In this document: positions 1-6,945 of the stretch, one piece after another
How positions within the stretch are numbered: the first letter of the stretch is position 1
Layout of the letters: each line of letters opens with the position of its first letter
Origin: an uncultured Acetatifactor sp.
Lineage (GTDB): Bacteria > Bacillota > Clostridia > Lachnospirales > Lachnospiraceae
NCBI GenBank assembly: GCA_910578215.1
Contig: CAJTPH010000045.1
Location: forward strand, 1 to 24,081
Reading direction: 5' to 3'
Length of the DNA stretch: 24,081 nt
Notes under the pieces: model-generated
What the model saw: only the letters and a program-made list of their open reading frames with translations
The model's database searches: none
What the model was told of the DNA's origin: nothing
Made by a program: the position numbers and the translations under genes

Positions 1-34
1 GCAAAACGCCGATCGCGCTATTGAAAAATGCCAT
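1..34 (-). CDS. Second Maff2-family small membrane protein, amino end only
   Basis: Reading left off the window edge, the sequence starts with the ATG at 34 and encodes MAFFNSAIGVL, identical to the first 11 residues of the complete copy at 241-462. The ribosome binding site (AAGGAGG, 7 nt before ATG) and the GC-rich hairpin upstream are also duplicated. It is therefore a tandem paralogue of the neighbouring Maff2 gene. Only 11 codons are visible, so whether the copy is intact cannot be judged. Maff2 proteins are found in the T4SS modules of Firmicute ICEs and are thought to be membrane components; their exact role is not established. Confidence 0.75.
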   Translation of the reverse strand, partial: MAFFNSAIGVL

Positions 35-240
35 ATCTTTGTCCTCCTTAAAGACGGTGGGCGGGGCCGTCCGCCCCGCCCGGAAAGTGGTTTTTTTGTT
101 GTCTGGAACCGGGGATTTCCCGGTTTTATGCGGCTTTCCCGGTTCCGTGCCGCCGGATGGATGCCTGCCATTTTGTCGGTTGGGGACAGCTTCATTTCCG
201 GCAGGCCGCAGGGGGAAAGCCCTATGCCCCTATGGGCAGG

Positions 241-462
241 TCAGGGAGTGCCGAACAGCCCGGACAGCAGAGGGATCAGGGTGATGCCGATGAGGGCGAC
301 ACCGCCGCCCGCCATCAACTGTTTCATGCCCTGGCTCTTGGCGCCGGGGTTGTCGTTGCCGTAGCCCTCCAAGAGGTTGATCGCGCCCCACACGCCGAGG
401 CCGGCGCCCAGCGCCACAACGAGGGTCTGCAAAACGCCGATCGCGCTGTTGAAAAATGCCAT
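241..462 (-). CDS. Maff2 family small membrane protein of the ICE transfer module
   Basis: A 73-residue protein starting MAFFNSAIGVLQ, with two hydrophobic segments (about residues 8-28 and 50-68) joined by a short polar loop containing NDNPGAKSQG. Size, N-terminus and two-helix layout match Maff2 proteins, which sit next to virD4 in Tn1549-like ICEs and are VirB2/pilin-sized. A role in the mating channel is inferred from position, not shown. The ATG at 462 is preferred over an in-frame upstream ATG at 606 because AAGGAGG lies 7 nt before it and because the second copy starts at the same residue. A terminator after virD4 separates it from that gene, so it may have its own promoter, although none is obvious. 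Confidence 0.85.
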   Translation of the reverse strand: MAFFNSAIGVLQTLVVALGAGLGVWGAINLLEGYGNDNPGAKSQGMKQLMAGGGVALIGITLIPLLSGLFGTP

Positions 463-650
463 ATCTTTGTCCTCCTTAAAGACAGTGGGCGGAGCGTCCG
501 CCCCGCCCGGTTTGTTGGTTTTGTCAGGAAAGGGACGCCCGCCGCCCCGCATGGTCGGCCCGCCTGTTGAAATGCCTGTCCGTCTCTCGTTTGCCGACAG
601 CTTCATTACAGACGGGCCTTGCCCCGCAGGGGAGAGGGGCGCCCCGGAAA

Positions 651-680
651 CAGGAAAAGCCCCCGCATCAGGGGGGGCTT
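651..680 (-). terminator. Rho-independent terminator after virD4
   Basis: On the minus strand, six bases after the virD4 stop, AAGCCCCC pairs with GGGGGCTT around an 8-nt loop, followed by TTTTCCTGTTT. It would end or attenuate transcription of the parB-virD4 block before the Maff2 genes. Confidence 0.7.
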
Positions 681-685
681 TACGC

Positions 686-2437
686 TCATTCGTCCGCCTC
701 GATCACTTCAAATTCGTCCTTGGCTTTCAGCCGAAGCCGGTGGTCAAGGAACTTCTCGATGTCAAAGAGGTTCTTTTCGTCAGCATCCGCCGTGTACTGG
801 AAGTTGGGATGCCTCGTCAGGTCGTATTTGTCCGACAGGAACGGCCTCACGCCCCGCAGCTGGAGGATGCACTTGCCGCCGTCCAGCACCGCCAGCTCGT
901 CCACCGAGGCCAGCTCATGGCCGAGTTTCTGGAAGTTCTGGCTGTGGGATTCCTGGCTGCCCTTGCTGATGCCCGTGTTGTAGCTGTCTATGGTCTCCTT
1001 GCCCAGGGCGGCGCTCAGTTCTTTCAGCGTGGTCGGCTCAGAGCCGCCGAGGAAGATGCGGGAGTCGCAGTTGCCGATGATGGTGTCGGCGTTGTCCTTG
1101 TAGATCGCCTTGAGCTGGCTCTGCGCCTGCAATACCAGACAGGCGGAAATCTCACGGCTGCGGATGGTCGCCATCAGCTTTTCCAGGTTGGGTATCTGCC
1201 CGATATTGGCGCACTCGTCGATCAGGCAGCGCACATGGACCGGGAGCCGCCCGCCGTACACATCGTCCGCTTTTTCGCAGAGCAAATTGAAAAGCTGGCT
1301 GTATATCATGGAGATCAGGAAGTTAAAGGTGCTGTCCGTGTCGCTCATGATAAGGAACAGCGCCGTTTTCCGGTCCCCCAGCGTGTCCAACTCCAGCTCG
1401 TCATACCGGGTGATCTCCCGCAGTTCAGCGATGTCAAAGGGGGCCAGCCGTGCGCCGCAGGAGATCAGGATAGACTTTGCCGTCTTGCCGGCCGCCAGCT
1501 TGTAGAGTTTATATTGGCGGACGGCGAAGTGGTCCGGGTCTTTCGTTTCCAGGGCCTCAAACATCTGGTCAACGGGGTTCTGGAACGTCTCATCGTCCTC
1601 CCGGACCTCCATAGCGTTCAGGAACGTGATGAGCGTACCGAAGTTCTGCTCCTCCACGGGCGCGACATAGTGGATATAGGCGATGAGCGCCGTGTAAAGG
1701 AGCTTTTCGGCTTTCTCCCAGAACTGGTCCCCGCCTTTGCTCTCGCCCTGCGTGTTCACCATCAGGGTCGTCACCAGTTTCAAAATGTCTTTCTCCGAGT
1801 GGATATACGCAAACGGGTTATAGTGCATCGACTTCTTGAAATTGATGGAATTGAACACTTTTATGCGGTATTTCTGGTGCAAAAGTGCGTTCCCGCATTC
1901 GCATAATACCGTGCCTTTCGGGTCGGTCAAAACATACGAGCTGTGGCACTGGAGCAGGTTGGGCTTGATCCAGAACCGGGTCTTGCCGGAGCCGGAGCCG
2001 CCGACGATCAGCACGTTCTTGTTCCGGGCGTGGGCGGGGTTCTTGGGCCGGTTCCCCATCATCAGGCGCTCCGTCCGGGTCAGGATGACATTGTTCTCGA
2101 ACACCGGGTCTGCGAAAGGCTCGATGTCCTTTGCCGTCCCCCATCTTGCGGACCCGTATTCCTCATTGTGGCGGTACTTCTTGGCGTTCTTGCTCCGCAC
2201 ATAGACCACCAGCCGGAACCCCGCGCCGATAACGAGGCCGAGGCACAGGTCAAAGGGGTGGAGGCTGGGCAGGGGGTTGCTCCACGCCGTACCCATACAG
2301 GCAAAAAAGCTGGCGAGCTTTGCGGAAATGTCCGCCCCGGCCGCCAGCCGCCACGCCTCCCCGATGTTGGAGCAGAACAGCCCGATGATGACATAGGGCA
2401 GGTTCAGGATGATGAGCTTCTTTGTTTTCTGGTTCAT
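686..2437 (-). CDS. VirD4-like T4SS coupling protein (CD1115 family)
   Basis: A 583-residue TraG/VirD4 ATPase that would link the relaxase-bound DNA strand to the mating channel at the inner membrane. Two N-terminal membrane segments (about residues 8-25 and 62-82) precede the motor domain. Walker A is GGSGSGKT at 146-153, followed by TDPKG at 171-175 and YNPFAY at 206-211. Walker B is CLIDECANIG at about 404-413, and a late VLQAQSQL motif is present at 435-442. Length is about normal for the family (roughly 600). The start ATG overlaps the pcfB stop by 4 bp (ATGA), indicating translational coupling. Nothing suggests inactivation. The last 30 residues are acidic. Identification as an ICE coupling protein is secure; the transferred element is presumably the ICE itself. 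Confidence 0.95.
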   Translation of the reverse strand: MNQKTKKLIILNLPYVIIGLFCSNIGEAWRLAAGADISAKLASFFACMGTAWSNPLPSLHPFDLCLGLVIGAGFRLVVYVRSKNAKKYRHNEEYGSARWGTAKDIEPFADPVFENNVILTRTERLMMGNRPKNPAHARNKNVLIVGGSGSGKTRFWIKPNLLQCHSSYVLTDPKGTVLCECGNALLHQKYRIKVFNSINFKKSMHYNPFAYIHSEKDILKLVTTLMVNTQGESKGGDQFWEKAEKLLYTALIAYIHYVAPVEEQNFGTLITFLNAMEVREDDETFQNPVDQMFEALETKDPDHFAVRQYKLYKLAAGKTAKSILISCGARLAPFDIAELREITRYDELELDTLGDRKTALFLIMSDTDSTFNFLISMIYSQLFNLLCEKADDVYGGRLPVHVRCLIDECANIGQIPNLEKLMATIRSREISACLVLQAQSQLKAIYKDNADTIIGNCDSRIFLGGSEPTTLKELSAALGKETIDSYNTGISKGSQESHSQNFQKLGHELASVDELAVLDGGKCILQLRGVRPFLSDKYDLTRHPNFQYTADADEKNLFDIEKFLDHRLRLKAKDEFEVIEADE

Positions 2438-2913
2438 CGCTCACGCTCCTGTTTCTTCTCCCTCGTCTTGGCGGGGATGGACTTGGCGAGGTCTTTCAGG
2501 CGCGACAGGGCTTTCAGGACGCTGGGCCGTTTCTCCCTGTGCGCCAGCTTTGCGGAATACTCCTTGAAAGCGGCGGTCAGCACATCGGCGTCCTTTGCCT
2601 TGAAGAACACCATGAACCGGGGCGGCTCCTGCGACACGTCCTTGCGGATGGCGTAGTCCACGCCGTATTTGTTCAGCACCCGCTCAAAGTCCCGGATGCC
2701 GCTCTTTGCGATGTCGATCTGCTGCGCCCCCTGGTCCTTGCGGATCAGCTTTTCCACCGTCATCTTCCCGTGGTCGCCCTCCGCCGCCTTGCCAGCCTTT
2801 ACCCTCGCCCGGTGCTGGGCGTACTTGCGGAACGCCGCCACCAGCGTCCTGCCGGACAGCTTGCTGGTGCTTATCATCAGATTGACTGTTCTGTTCTCCA
2901 CTTCCTCCTGCAA
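2434..2913 (-). CDS. pcfB: PcfB family protein (DUF3801), conjugation accessory factor
   Basis: A 159-residue protein beginning MQEEVENRTVNL, a characteristic N-terminus of PcfB/DUF3801 proteins encoded immediately before virD4 in Firmicute ICEs and in the pCF10 pcf operon. No membrane segment is seen; residues 140-159 are strongly basic. The start is a TTG at 2913, chosen because AAGGAGG lies about 8 nt upstream and the resulting N-terminus matches the family. Its stop overlaps the virD4 start (ATGA). Family knowledge places PcfB as a cytosolic partner of relaxosome and coupling protein, with no biochemical detail readable here. The upstream gene ends 44 bp away, so the two probably share a transcript. 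Confidence 0.88.
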   Translation of the reverse strand: MQEEVENRTVNLMISTSKLSGRTLVAAFRKYAQHRARVKAGKAAEGDHGKMTVEKLIRKDQGAQQIDIAKSGIRDFERVLNKYGVDYAIRKDVSQEPPRFMVFFKAKDADVLTAAFKEYSAKLAHREKRPSVLKALSRLKDLAKSIPAKTREKKQERER

Positions 2914-2957
2914 ATCTTATTCCTCCTTTCTCGCGGCGTTGGAGGTTTGCCGGGGCC

Positions 2958-3500
2958 TCAGATGTGGAACGCCGGGAAGTCCTTTCCATCGGCGCACAGG
3001 GTCACGGTATGGTCTGCGAAATAGACCACGGCGGCGATCACGTCCTCGGCGGAGAGGGAAACGCCGTCCCCGTCCTCATCGCATTTGTAGACGATGACAG
3101 GCCCCAGCAGATACCGCTCCCGGCCCAAGTTCAGGACGTGGCTGCCGTCAAACACGATGGTCAGCCCCTCCACATCCAGCCCGCCATCGGACACCACCTC
3201 CAGGCAGTCGTAGCTGCCCCTGCTCTCGATCTCGTCCCAGCACTGGGTCTCCTGCATGACCTCCGGGGTCTTGTCCGGGCGCATCACCATCACGATGGAG
3301 TCCACCTCGTCCTCCGGGGTCTCCTCCTCGTCCGCCGCGCCGTGCAGATAGTCCTCCAGGGAGTCCACCAGCCGCTGGTAGCTGGCGGTATCGCCCCGCA
3401 CATCCCCGCCGACAGCCATGCCCGCAAGGGCAGGGAGGCCGTCCGGCAGAGATACATTGATGTTCACATCACCGTTAAAGTGAAAATGGATACTGTTCAT
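2958..3500 (-). CDS. Conserved-type ICE hypothetical protein, acidic, 180 aa
   Basis: I do not recognise a named function. The protein begins MNSIHFHFNGDVNIN and has an acidic central stretch (about residues 45-68, many Asp/Glu). It ends with YLLGPVIVYKCDEDG and a short alternating hydrophobic region (about 150-180) that looks like a compact alpha/beta fold. There is no signal peptide and no membrane segment. AAGGAG lies 11 nt before the ATG. It lies between parB and pcfB, a position where Tn1549-like ICEs carry small cytosolic proteins of unknown role. A terminator separates it from parB. Codon use matches the GC-rich ICE neighbours, supporting real coding. Role in transfer or element maintenance is a guess from position only. 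Confidence 0.7.
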   Translation of the reverse strand: MNSIHFHFNGDVNINVSLPDGLPALAGMAVGGDVRGDTASYQRLVDSLEDYLHGAADEEETPEDEVDSIVMVMRPDKTPEVMQETQCWDEIESRGSYDCLEVVSDGGLDVEGLTIVFDGSHVLNLGRERYLLGPVIVYKCDEDGDGVSLSAEDVIAAVVYFADHTVTLCADGKDFPAFHI

Positions 3501-3527
3501 AGGCTCATAAGCTCCTTTTCTGTTTCA

Positions 3528-3555
3528 TAAAAAATACGCCCCGCAAAAGGGCGCT
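3528..3555 (-). terminator. Rho-independent terminator directly after parB
   Basis: On the minus strand, immediately after the parB stop, CGCCC pairs with GGGCG around a 7-nt loop and is followed by TATTTTTTATG. The stem is short but GC-only with a good U tract. Confidence 0.6.
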
Positions 3556-4458
3556 TTACCGCTGCTGGTCCCGCTGCCTCCGCCTCTGCCACTGTTCCAG
3601 CAGCCGCAGGATGGTGTCGCTCATCTGCTTGGGGGTGTAGGACTTGGGGAAGAACTTCTGCAAGTCGCTGGTCTTGAATGCCACCTGCCCCAGGTCGTCC
3701 TTTTTCACCTCATCCATGATGCCGCACATATCGTCCAGGGTGCAGCCTCCCTCCTGGCTCTTTTTCCTCATGTGCTGGGCCTGGGAGAGGGACGGGGCCG
3801 CCTGCGCGTAGTCCATCGCTTCCAAAAATGACCGCTGTTCCTCCGGGTTCAGGTAGGACAGCTCCACGGCGGGGGTCATGGAGATTTTCTTCTCGTCCAC
3901 CATGTCCAGCACTTCGGGGATCAGGTTCGTCAGGCGGATATAGCGGCGCACGGAGTCTTTGCTCGTGCCGGCCTGTTCCGCGATGATGTCCCTGGATTTT
4001 TTCCCGTCCAACTTGTGCGCGTCTTGCTCACAAGTTAAGTCGCTCCGGCTCCCCTGGTGCTTCATGGCCTCCAGTTTCATCTTGTAGGCCATCGCCCTCT
4101 CGCTGGGCAGGATGCTCTCCCGCTGGAGGTTGGAGTCCACCATCATAATGACGGCGGCGTCATCGTCCAAGTCCCGGACGATGACCGGGAGGGCGTCCAG
4201 CCCGGCCAGCTCCGCCGCGTGGTGCCGCCTGTGGCCGGAGATGATCTCGTACCCGCCCTCCGGGTGCGGGCGCACGATGAGGGGGTTGGCAATCCCCACC
4301 TGCTTGATGCTCTCCACCGTCTCGGCCATAGCGTCATCGTCCAGCACCTTGAACGGGTGGCCCTTGAAAGGGCGCAGCTCGGAAATGGGCATCCGCTGTA
4401 CCTGTTCGGTGGCGGCCTCCGACTGGACCTCCGCCTCGCTCTTTTTGCGTCTTGGCAT
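3556..4458 (-). CDS. ParB/Spo0J-family partition protein of the ICE
   Basis: A 300-residue ParB/RepB/Spo0J protein. The ParB N-terminal nucleotide-binding domain spans about residues 23-110, with ISELRPFKGHPF at 25-36 and GHRRH at 75-79, the conserved box that binds CTP in the family. A helix-turn-helix follows at about 153-176 (SRDIIAEQAGTSKDSVRRYI). The C-terminal third is helical and ends with a very basic tail (QRRRQRDQQR). AGAGGTGA lies 6 nt before the ATG. In related ICEs a parA ATPase usually precedes parB; here the gene instead follows two tandem terminators and the end of a broken recombinase, so no parA is visible on this side. It may stabilise the excised circle or act as a regulator. 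No parS site was identified. Confidence 0.9.
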   Translation of the reverse strand: MPRRKKSEAEVQSEAATEQVQRMPISELRPFKGHPFKVLDDDAMAETVESIKQVGIANPLIVRPHPEGGYEIISGHRRHHAAELAGLDALPVIVRDLDDDAAVIMMVDSNLQRESILPSERAMAYKMKLEAMKHQGSRSDLTCEQDAHKLDGKKSRDIIAEQAGTSKDSVRRYIRLTNLIPEVLDMVDEKKISMTPAVELSYLNPEEQRSFLEAMDYAQAAPSLSQAQHMRKKSQEGGCTLDDMCGIMDEVKKDDLGQVAFKTSDLQKFFPKSYTPKQMSDTILRLLEQWQRRRQRDQQR

Positions 4459-4498
4459 TTGTGTTCACCTCTTTTCTCAATGTGGGTTTATGGGAAAA

Positions 4499-4546
4499 CA
4501 AAAAAAGGCGTGTACCCAGCCCCGCAAGGGGGCGAGATACACGCCT
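4499..4546 (-). terminator. Strong terminator 40 bp before parB (proximal of two)
   Basis: AGGCGTGTA (4506-4514) pairs with TACACGCCT (4538-4546), with an inner GCCCC/GGGGC stem capped by a 4-nt loop. On the minus strand it is followed by a run of T. The only room between it and parB is 40 bp with no clear promoter. Confidence 0.8.
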
Positions 4547-4564
4547 ATGTAGTCACCTGAAAGC

Positions 4565-4619
4565 ACAAAAAAAGAGCGGATACCGACCGCCGGATTTTCC
4601 CGACAGTGATACCCGCTCT
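4565..4619 (-). terminator. Second terminator before parB (distal of two)
   Basis: AGAGCGG (4573-4579) pairs with CCGCTCT (4613-4619), and an imperfect extension lengthens the stem. On the minus strand the stem is followed by seven T. Together with the next terminator it would block read-through from the recombinase operon into parB. Confidence 0.75.
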
Positions 4620-4650
4620 ATGAAGTCTCTATGTGATATGCCGCTCTCTG
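4606..4650. repeat. Short direct repeat near the ICE end
   Basis: GTGATACCCGCTCTATG at 4606-4622 recurs as GTGATATGCCGCTCTCTG at 4633-4650, a 27-bp offset. Its position between the broken recombinase and the terminators would suit recombinase or accessory-factor arm sites, but this is only positional. Confidence 0.45.
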
Positions 4651-4989
4651 CGGTCTTTGAATGGCCCTGAACTCTGTTCCAATCCTCAAAAAGTGCCTGT
4701 TTTCAAGGGTTTGCGGTGTTCGTGCCTTTATTACACAATCATCCTTTACAATAATGCAATTCACTCTGCGGAACCTTACATCCTCCATAAGCCTCTCAAA
4801 GCCCTCCCGCTCAAAATTGGTTCCTGTCTTTCCCAGATCGCTGTAGCAGCCATACAAAACCATGTCGTCCTGCCCCTTCATGTACTCCCTTGCAATCTCT
4901 ATCTGGGTTTCTATGGATTCGTTTTTCCTTGTGCCGCCCTCAACGGAAAGCCGGGCATAAATTCCCACGGAATAGATTTTTTTACCCAT
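4618..4989 (-). pseudogene. Large serine recombinase, amino end only (interrupted)
   Basis: The first 83 codons are the N-terminal part of a serine recombinase resolvase domain. VGIYARLSVEGG carries the nucleophile Ser15, and YSDLGKTGTNFEREGFERL and VNCIIVKD follow the family pattern. The next residues should be a LSRFGR-type motif. Instead the frame reads DCVIKARTPQTLENR and stops at 4618 with no further homology. The remaining catalytic domain, recombinase domain and zinc ribbon are missing, so the product cannot be active. The ATG at 4989 overlaps the end of the intact recombinase gene by 8 bp, showing the two once formed a coupled operon. Recognisable coding ends at 4741, taken as the ICE junction. 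The missing part may lie beyond the left edge. Confidence 0.85.
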
Positions 4990-6580
4990 GCTTCAGCCCC
5001 TTAATATTGAACTCCACATGTATTCTCCTGCCCTCATACAGGTCGATGCGGCGCACAAAGGTCACTAGCATATTTCTGTCCAGCTCCGCCAGGTCCTGCG
5101 TCTCCTTAAAGCGCTCCAGCTCCCGTCCGGCGGCGGCGCCGGACCTCAGACAGCCCCGTATAAGCTCCTCCTGGCCCGCCAGCGCTCTCTTTACCTGAAT
5201 ATATTTTTCCTCGTAAATACGCCCAAAGGCATAAAAGTCTTCCCTGGTAATAACTCCCTTTTGCAGATCCTCATGCAGGCCGCTCTGCAGGGACAGGTAC
5301 TGCTCCTGAAGCCCGGCAAGCCTTTCCATTTCCCGTTCCAGCCGCCCTATTTCCTCAAATTTTACCTCCATCCCTTTTATATGGGCCTCTGTCTTTTCCC
5401 TGTCCGTCAAAACCGCCGCTTGAAGCCTCAAACACCCATGCACCGCCTCACTCAGCTCCCTCTCCGAAATATTGTGCCTTGTACATCCCCTTCCCTTATT
5501 TTGTGCCGAGCATATAAACGAAAGCTTCTCCCTTCCCTTATAACGGCTCACCCTCCTTGCCATGGGCGCTCCGCAGTCACCGCAGAACAGAAGCCCCGAA
5601 AACATGTGGGCGCACTCCCTGCCCCCTGCACTTCGGCATCCCGTCTCCATAAGCCTCTGCACACCCTCAAATTCGTCCCTGCTGACAATGGGCTCATGGG
5701 TATGCTCCACCCTCGCCCACTCCTCCCGGGGCTTCAGGCAGTACCTGTTTACCTTAACGCTCACCTTTTCGGTCTTTCCCTGCTCCAGAACTCCCGCATA
5801 GACCGCATTGGTCAATACACGTTTGACTGCCACTGCGGACCACTTCGCCTGAAGCCCCGCCGCAAAACCGCATGCATAGCTTTCCCCCCGGGCACGCTTG
5901 TACTCCAAGGGGCTCAATATGCCCAGTGCGTTCAGCTTTTTTGCAATTGCCGTAGCGCTCACACCGCCAAGCCTCCATCCAAAAATGCGCCTCACCACCT
6001 CCGCCGCATAATCATCCGGCACAAGACGGTTGCGGTTGGCCGGGTCCTTCCGGTAACCGTAAACGGCAAAGGCTCCGATAAACTCCCCGTTCTCCCGCTT
6101 TATCCTCTGGTGGCTCTTTACCTTGTCGGAAATATCCCTGCAGTAAGCGTCGTTTACAAAATTTTTTACCGGAAGCACCAGGGCCGTCTCATTATAGTCT
6201 GCCGTCAGGGAATCAAACCGGTCCGTGAGCGCGATAAAACGCACGTTTAAAGCCGGGAAGGTCTTTTGTATCAACCGCCCGGCTTCAATATATTCTCTCC
6301 CGAACCGGGACAGGTCCTTCACCACAATACAGTCCACCCTTCCGGCTCGTACATCCTCCATCATGCGTTTAAAGGCCGGACGCTCGAAATTTGACCCCGA
6401 GTACCCGTCATCCGTGTAAATATCATAGATCTCCATACCCCTTTGCCCCCGGACAAAGGCGCGGCAAAGCTCCCGCTGAGAGCTGATGCTGTCGCTCTCG
6501 GGCTTTATGCCCCCGGAGACAGTATCATCCCGGGACAGACGCAGATATATACCTACCTGATATGACTCCTTTGCCTTCAC
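4982..6580 (-). CDS. Large serine recombinase (site-specific integrase), intact
   Basis: A 532-residue serine recombinase of the integrase/transposase class, which cuts and rejoins two DNA sites through a phosphoserine intermediate. The resolvase domain spans about residues 8-155 with the catalytic Ser16 in GIYLRLSRDD and the VKDLSRFGREYIEAG motif. A recombinase domain follows at about 175-290. A zinc ribbon (CGDC, then two later cysteines) lies at about 330-385. A long coiled coil occupies about 400-480. Length and order are normal. The start is GTG at 6580 with GGAGG 7 nt before it; this codon overlaps the stop of the DUF6870-like gene (GTGA). The second recombinase starts inside its last codons. 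It is the best candidate for the enzyme that inserted this DNA into the subtilase gene. Confidence 0.93.
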   Translation of the reverse strand: MKAKESYQVGIYLRLSRDDTVSGGIKPESDSISSQRELCRAFVRGQRGMEIYDIYTDDGYSGSNFERPAFKRMMEDVRAGRVDCIVVKDLSRFGREYIEAGRLIQKTFPALNVRFIALTDRFDSLTADYNETALVLPVKNFVNDAYCRDISDKVKSHQRIKRENGEFIGAFAVYGYRKDPANRNRLVPDDYAAEVVRRIFGWRLGGVSATAIAKKLNALGILSPLEYKRARGESYACGFAAGLQAKWSAVAVKRVLTNAVYAGVLEQGKTEKVSVKVNRYCLKPREEWARVEHTHEPIVSRDEFEGVQRLMETGCRSAGGRECAHMFSGLLFCGDCGAPMARRVSRYKGREKLSFICSAQNKGRGCTRHNISERELSEAVHGCLRLQAAVLTDREKTEAHIKGMEVKFEEIGRLEREMERLAGLQEQYLSLQSGLHEDLQKGVITREDFYAFGRIYEEKYIQVKRALAGQEELIRGCLRSGAAAGRELERFKETQDLAELDRNMLVTFVRRIDLYEGRRIHVEFNIKGLKHG

Positions 6581-6945
6581 TCAAAATCCTCCCACGTCCC
6601 ATATTGAATTTTTGCCATCCTGTCCACGTACTCTGTCATTCTGTCGTCCATGCTTTTTTCCGTATCCGCATAGCTCAATTTTATAATATAATCGCCGTAC
6701 CTCACCAGAAAGGGATTCTTTACCTGCTCCACATATTTACGGATTTTAGTTTCCACAGGCTCCGCGCTGTCAATATGGATATCTCTTATGTCCACCAGCG
6801 CGTCCCTTTCCGCCTGCATAATATCAGTGTCAGTATTGTTCATAGCCCGCAACCCCGCTGCGATTTCAGCCCTCTGCCAAACCGCGGCTGCTCTTTTTGA
6901 AACCTTATGCACGCTCCGGATTGTCCTATGCCAGGGGGTTCTCAT
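6577..6945 (-). CDS. DUF6870-like small protein linked to the recombinase
   Basis: The segment from about residue 43 on (LVDIRDIHID, then NPFLVRYGDYIIKLSYADTEKSMDDRM) resembles DUF6870 proteins, 80-100-residue proteins usually encoded directly before serine recombinases in Firmicute mobile elements. Their function is unknown; a recombination directionality or regulatory role is only a guess. The stop overlaps the GTG of the recombinase, implying coupling. The start is uncertain. ATG at 6945 directly abuts the subtilase stop (TAAATG) and gives 122 residues with a basic N-terminus. ATG at 6843 gives 88 residues, closer to the family, but has a poor ribosome binding site. The first 34 residues may be junction-derived. 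Confidence 0.65.
   Translation of the reverse strand: MRTPWHRTIRSVHKVSKRAAAVWQRAEIAAGLRAMNNTDTDIMQAERDALVDIRDIHIDSAEPVETKIRKYVEQVKNPFLVRYGDYIIKLSYADTEKSMDDRMTEYVDRMAKIQYGTWEDFE

Larger units (their letters stand above)
1..4740 (-). mobile_element. End of a Tn1549/CD1115-type integrative conjugative element (partial)
   Basis: The genes parB, an unknown gene, pcfB, virD4 and Maff2 lie in that order on the minus strand. This is the conserved mating-module layout of Tn1549-like and C. difficile CTn-like ICEs, from family knowledge. The inner boundary is placed at about 4740 because homology to a serine recombinase stops there after codon 83. About 120 bp of apparently noncoding arm and two terminators then precede the first ICE gene. 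The segment is visibly GC-richer than the sequence right of it. Relaxase, VirB4-like ATPase and the far end would lie left of position 1. The boundary is inferred; the gene content is seen. Confidence 0.75.

Noticed and set aside
241..606. Longer form of the Maff2 protein starting at 606
   Set aside because: The extra 48 residues are Pro/Gly/Arg-rich, and the equivalent upstream ATG of the second copy is out of frame. The strong ribosome binding site lies before 462.
377..1906. Long plus-strand open frame of 509 codons
   Set aside because: It lies antisense to virD4 across most of its length. It has no ribosome binding site or recognisable domain, and is a by-product of GC-rich codon use in the real gene.
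4618..4740. Codons 84-123 of the broken recombinase as a new domain
   Set aside because: The peptide shows no resemblance to any recombinase part or other family, and it overlaps terminator and repeat sequence. It is read-through into the element end.
5261..6250. Plus-strand frame of 329 codons
   Set aside because: Antisense to the intact serine recombinase, whose domains and catalytic residues are clear on the minus strand.
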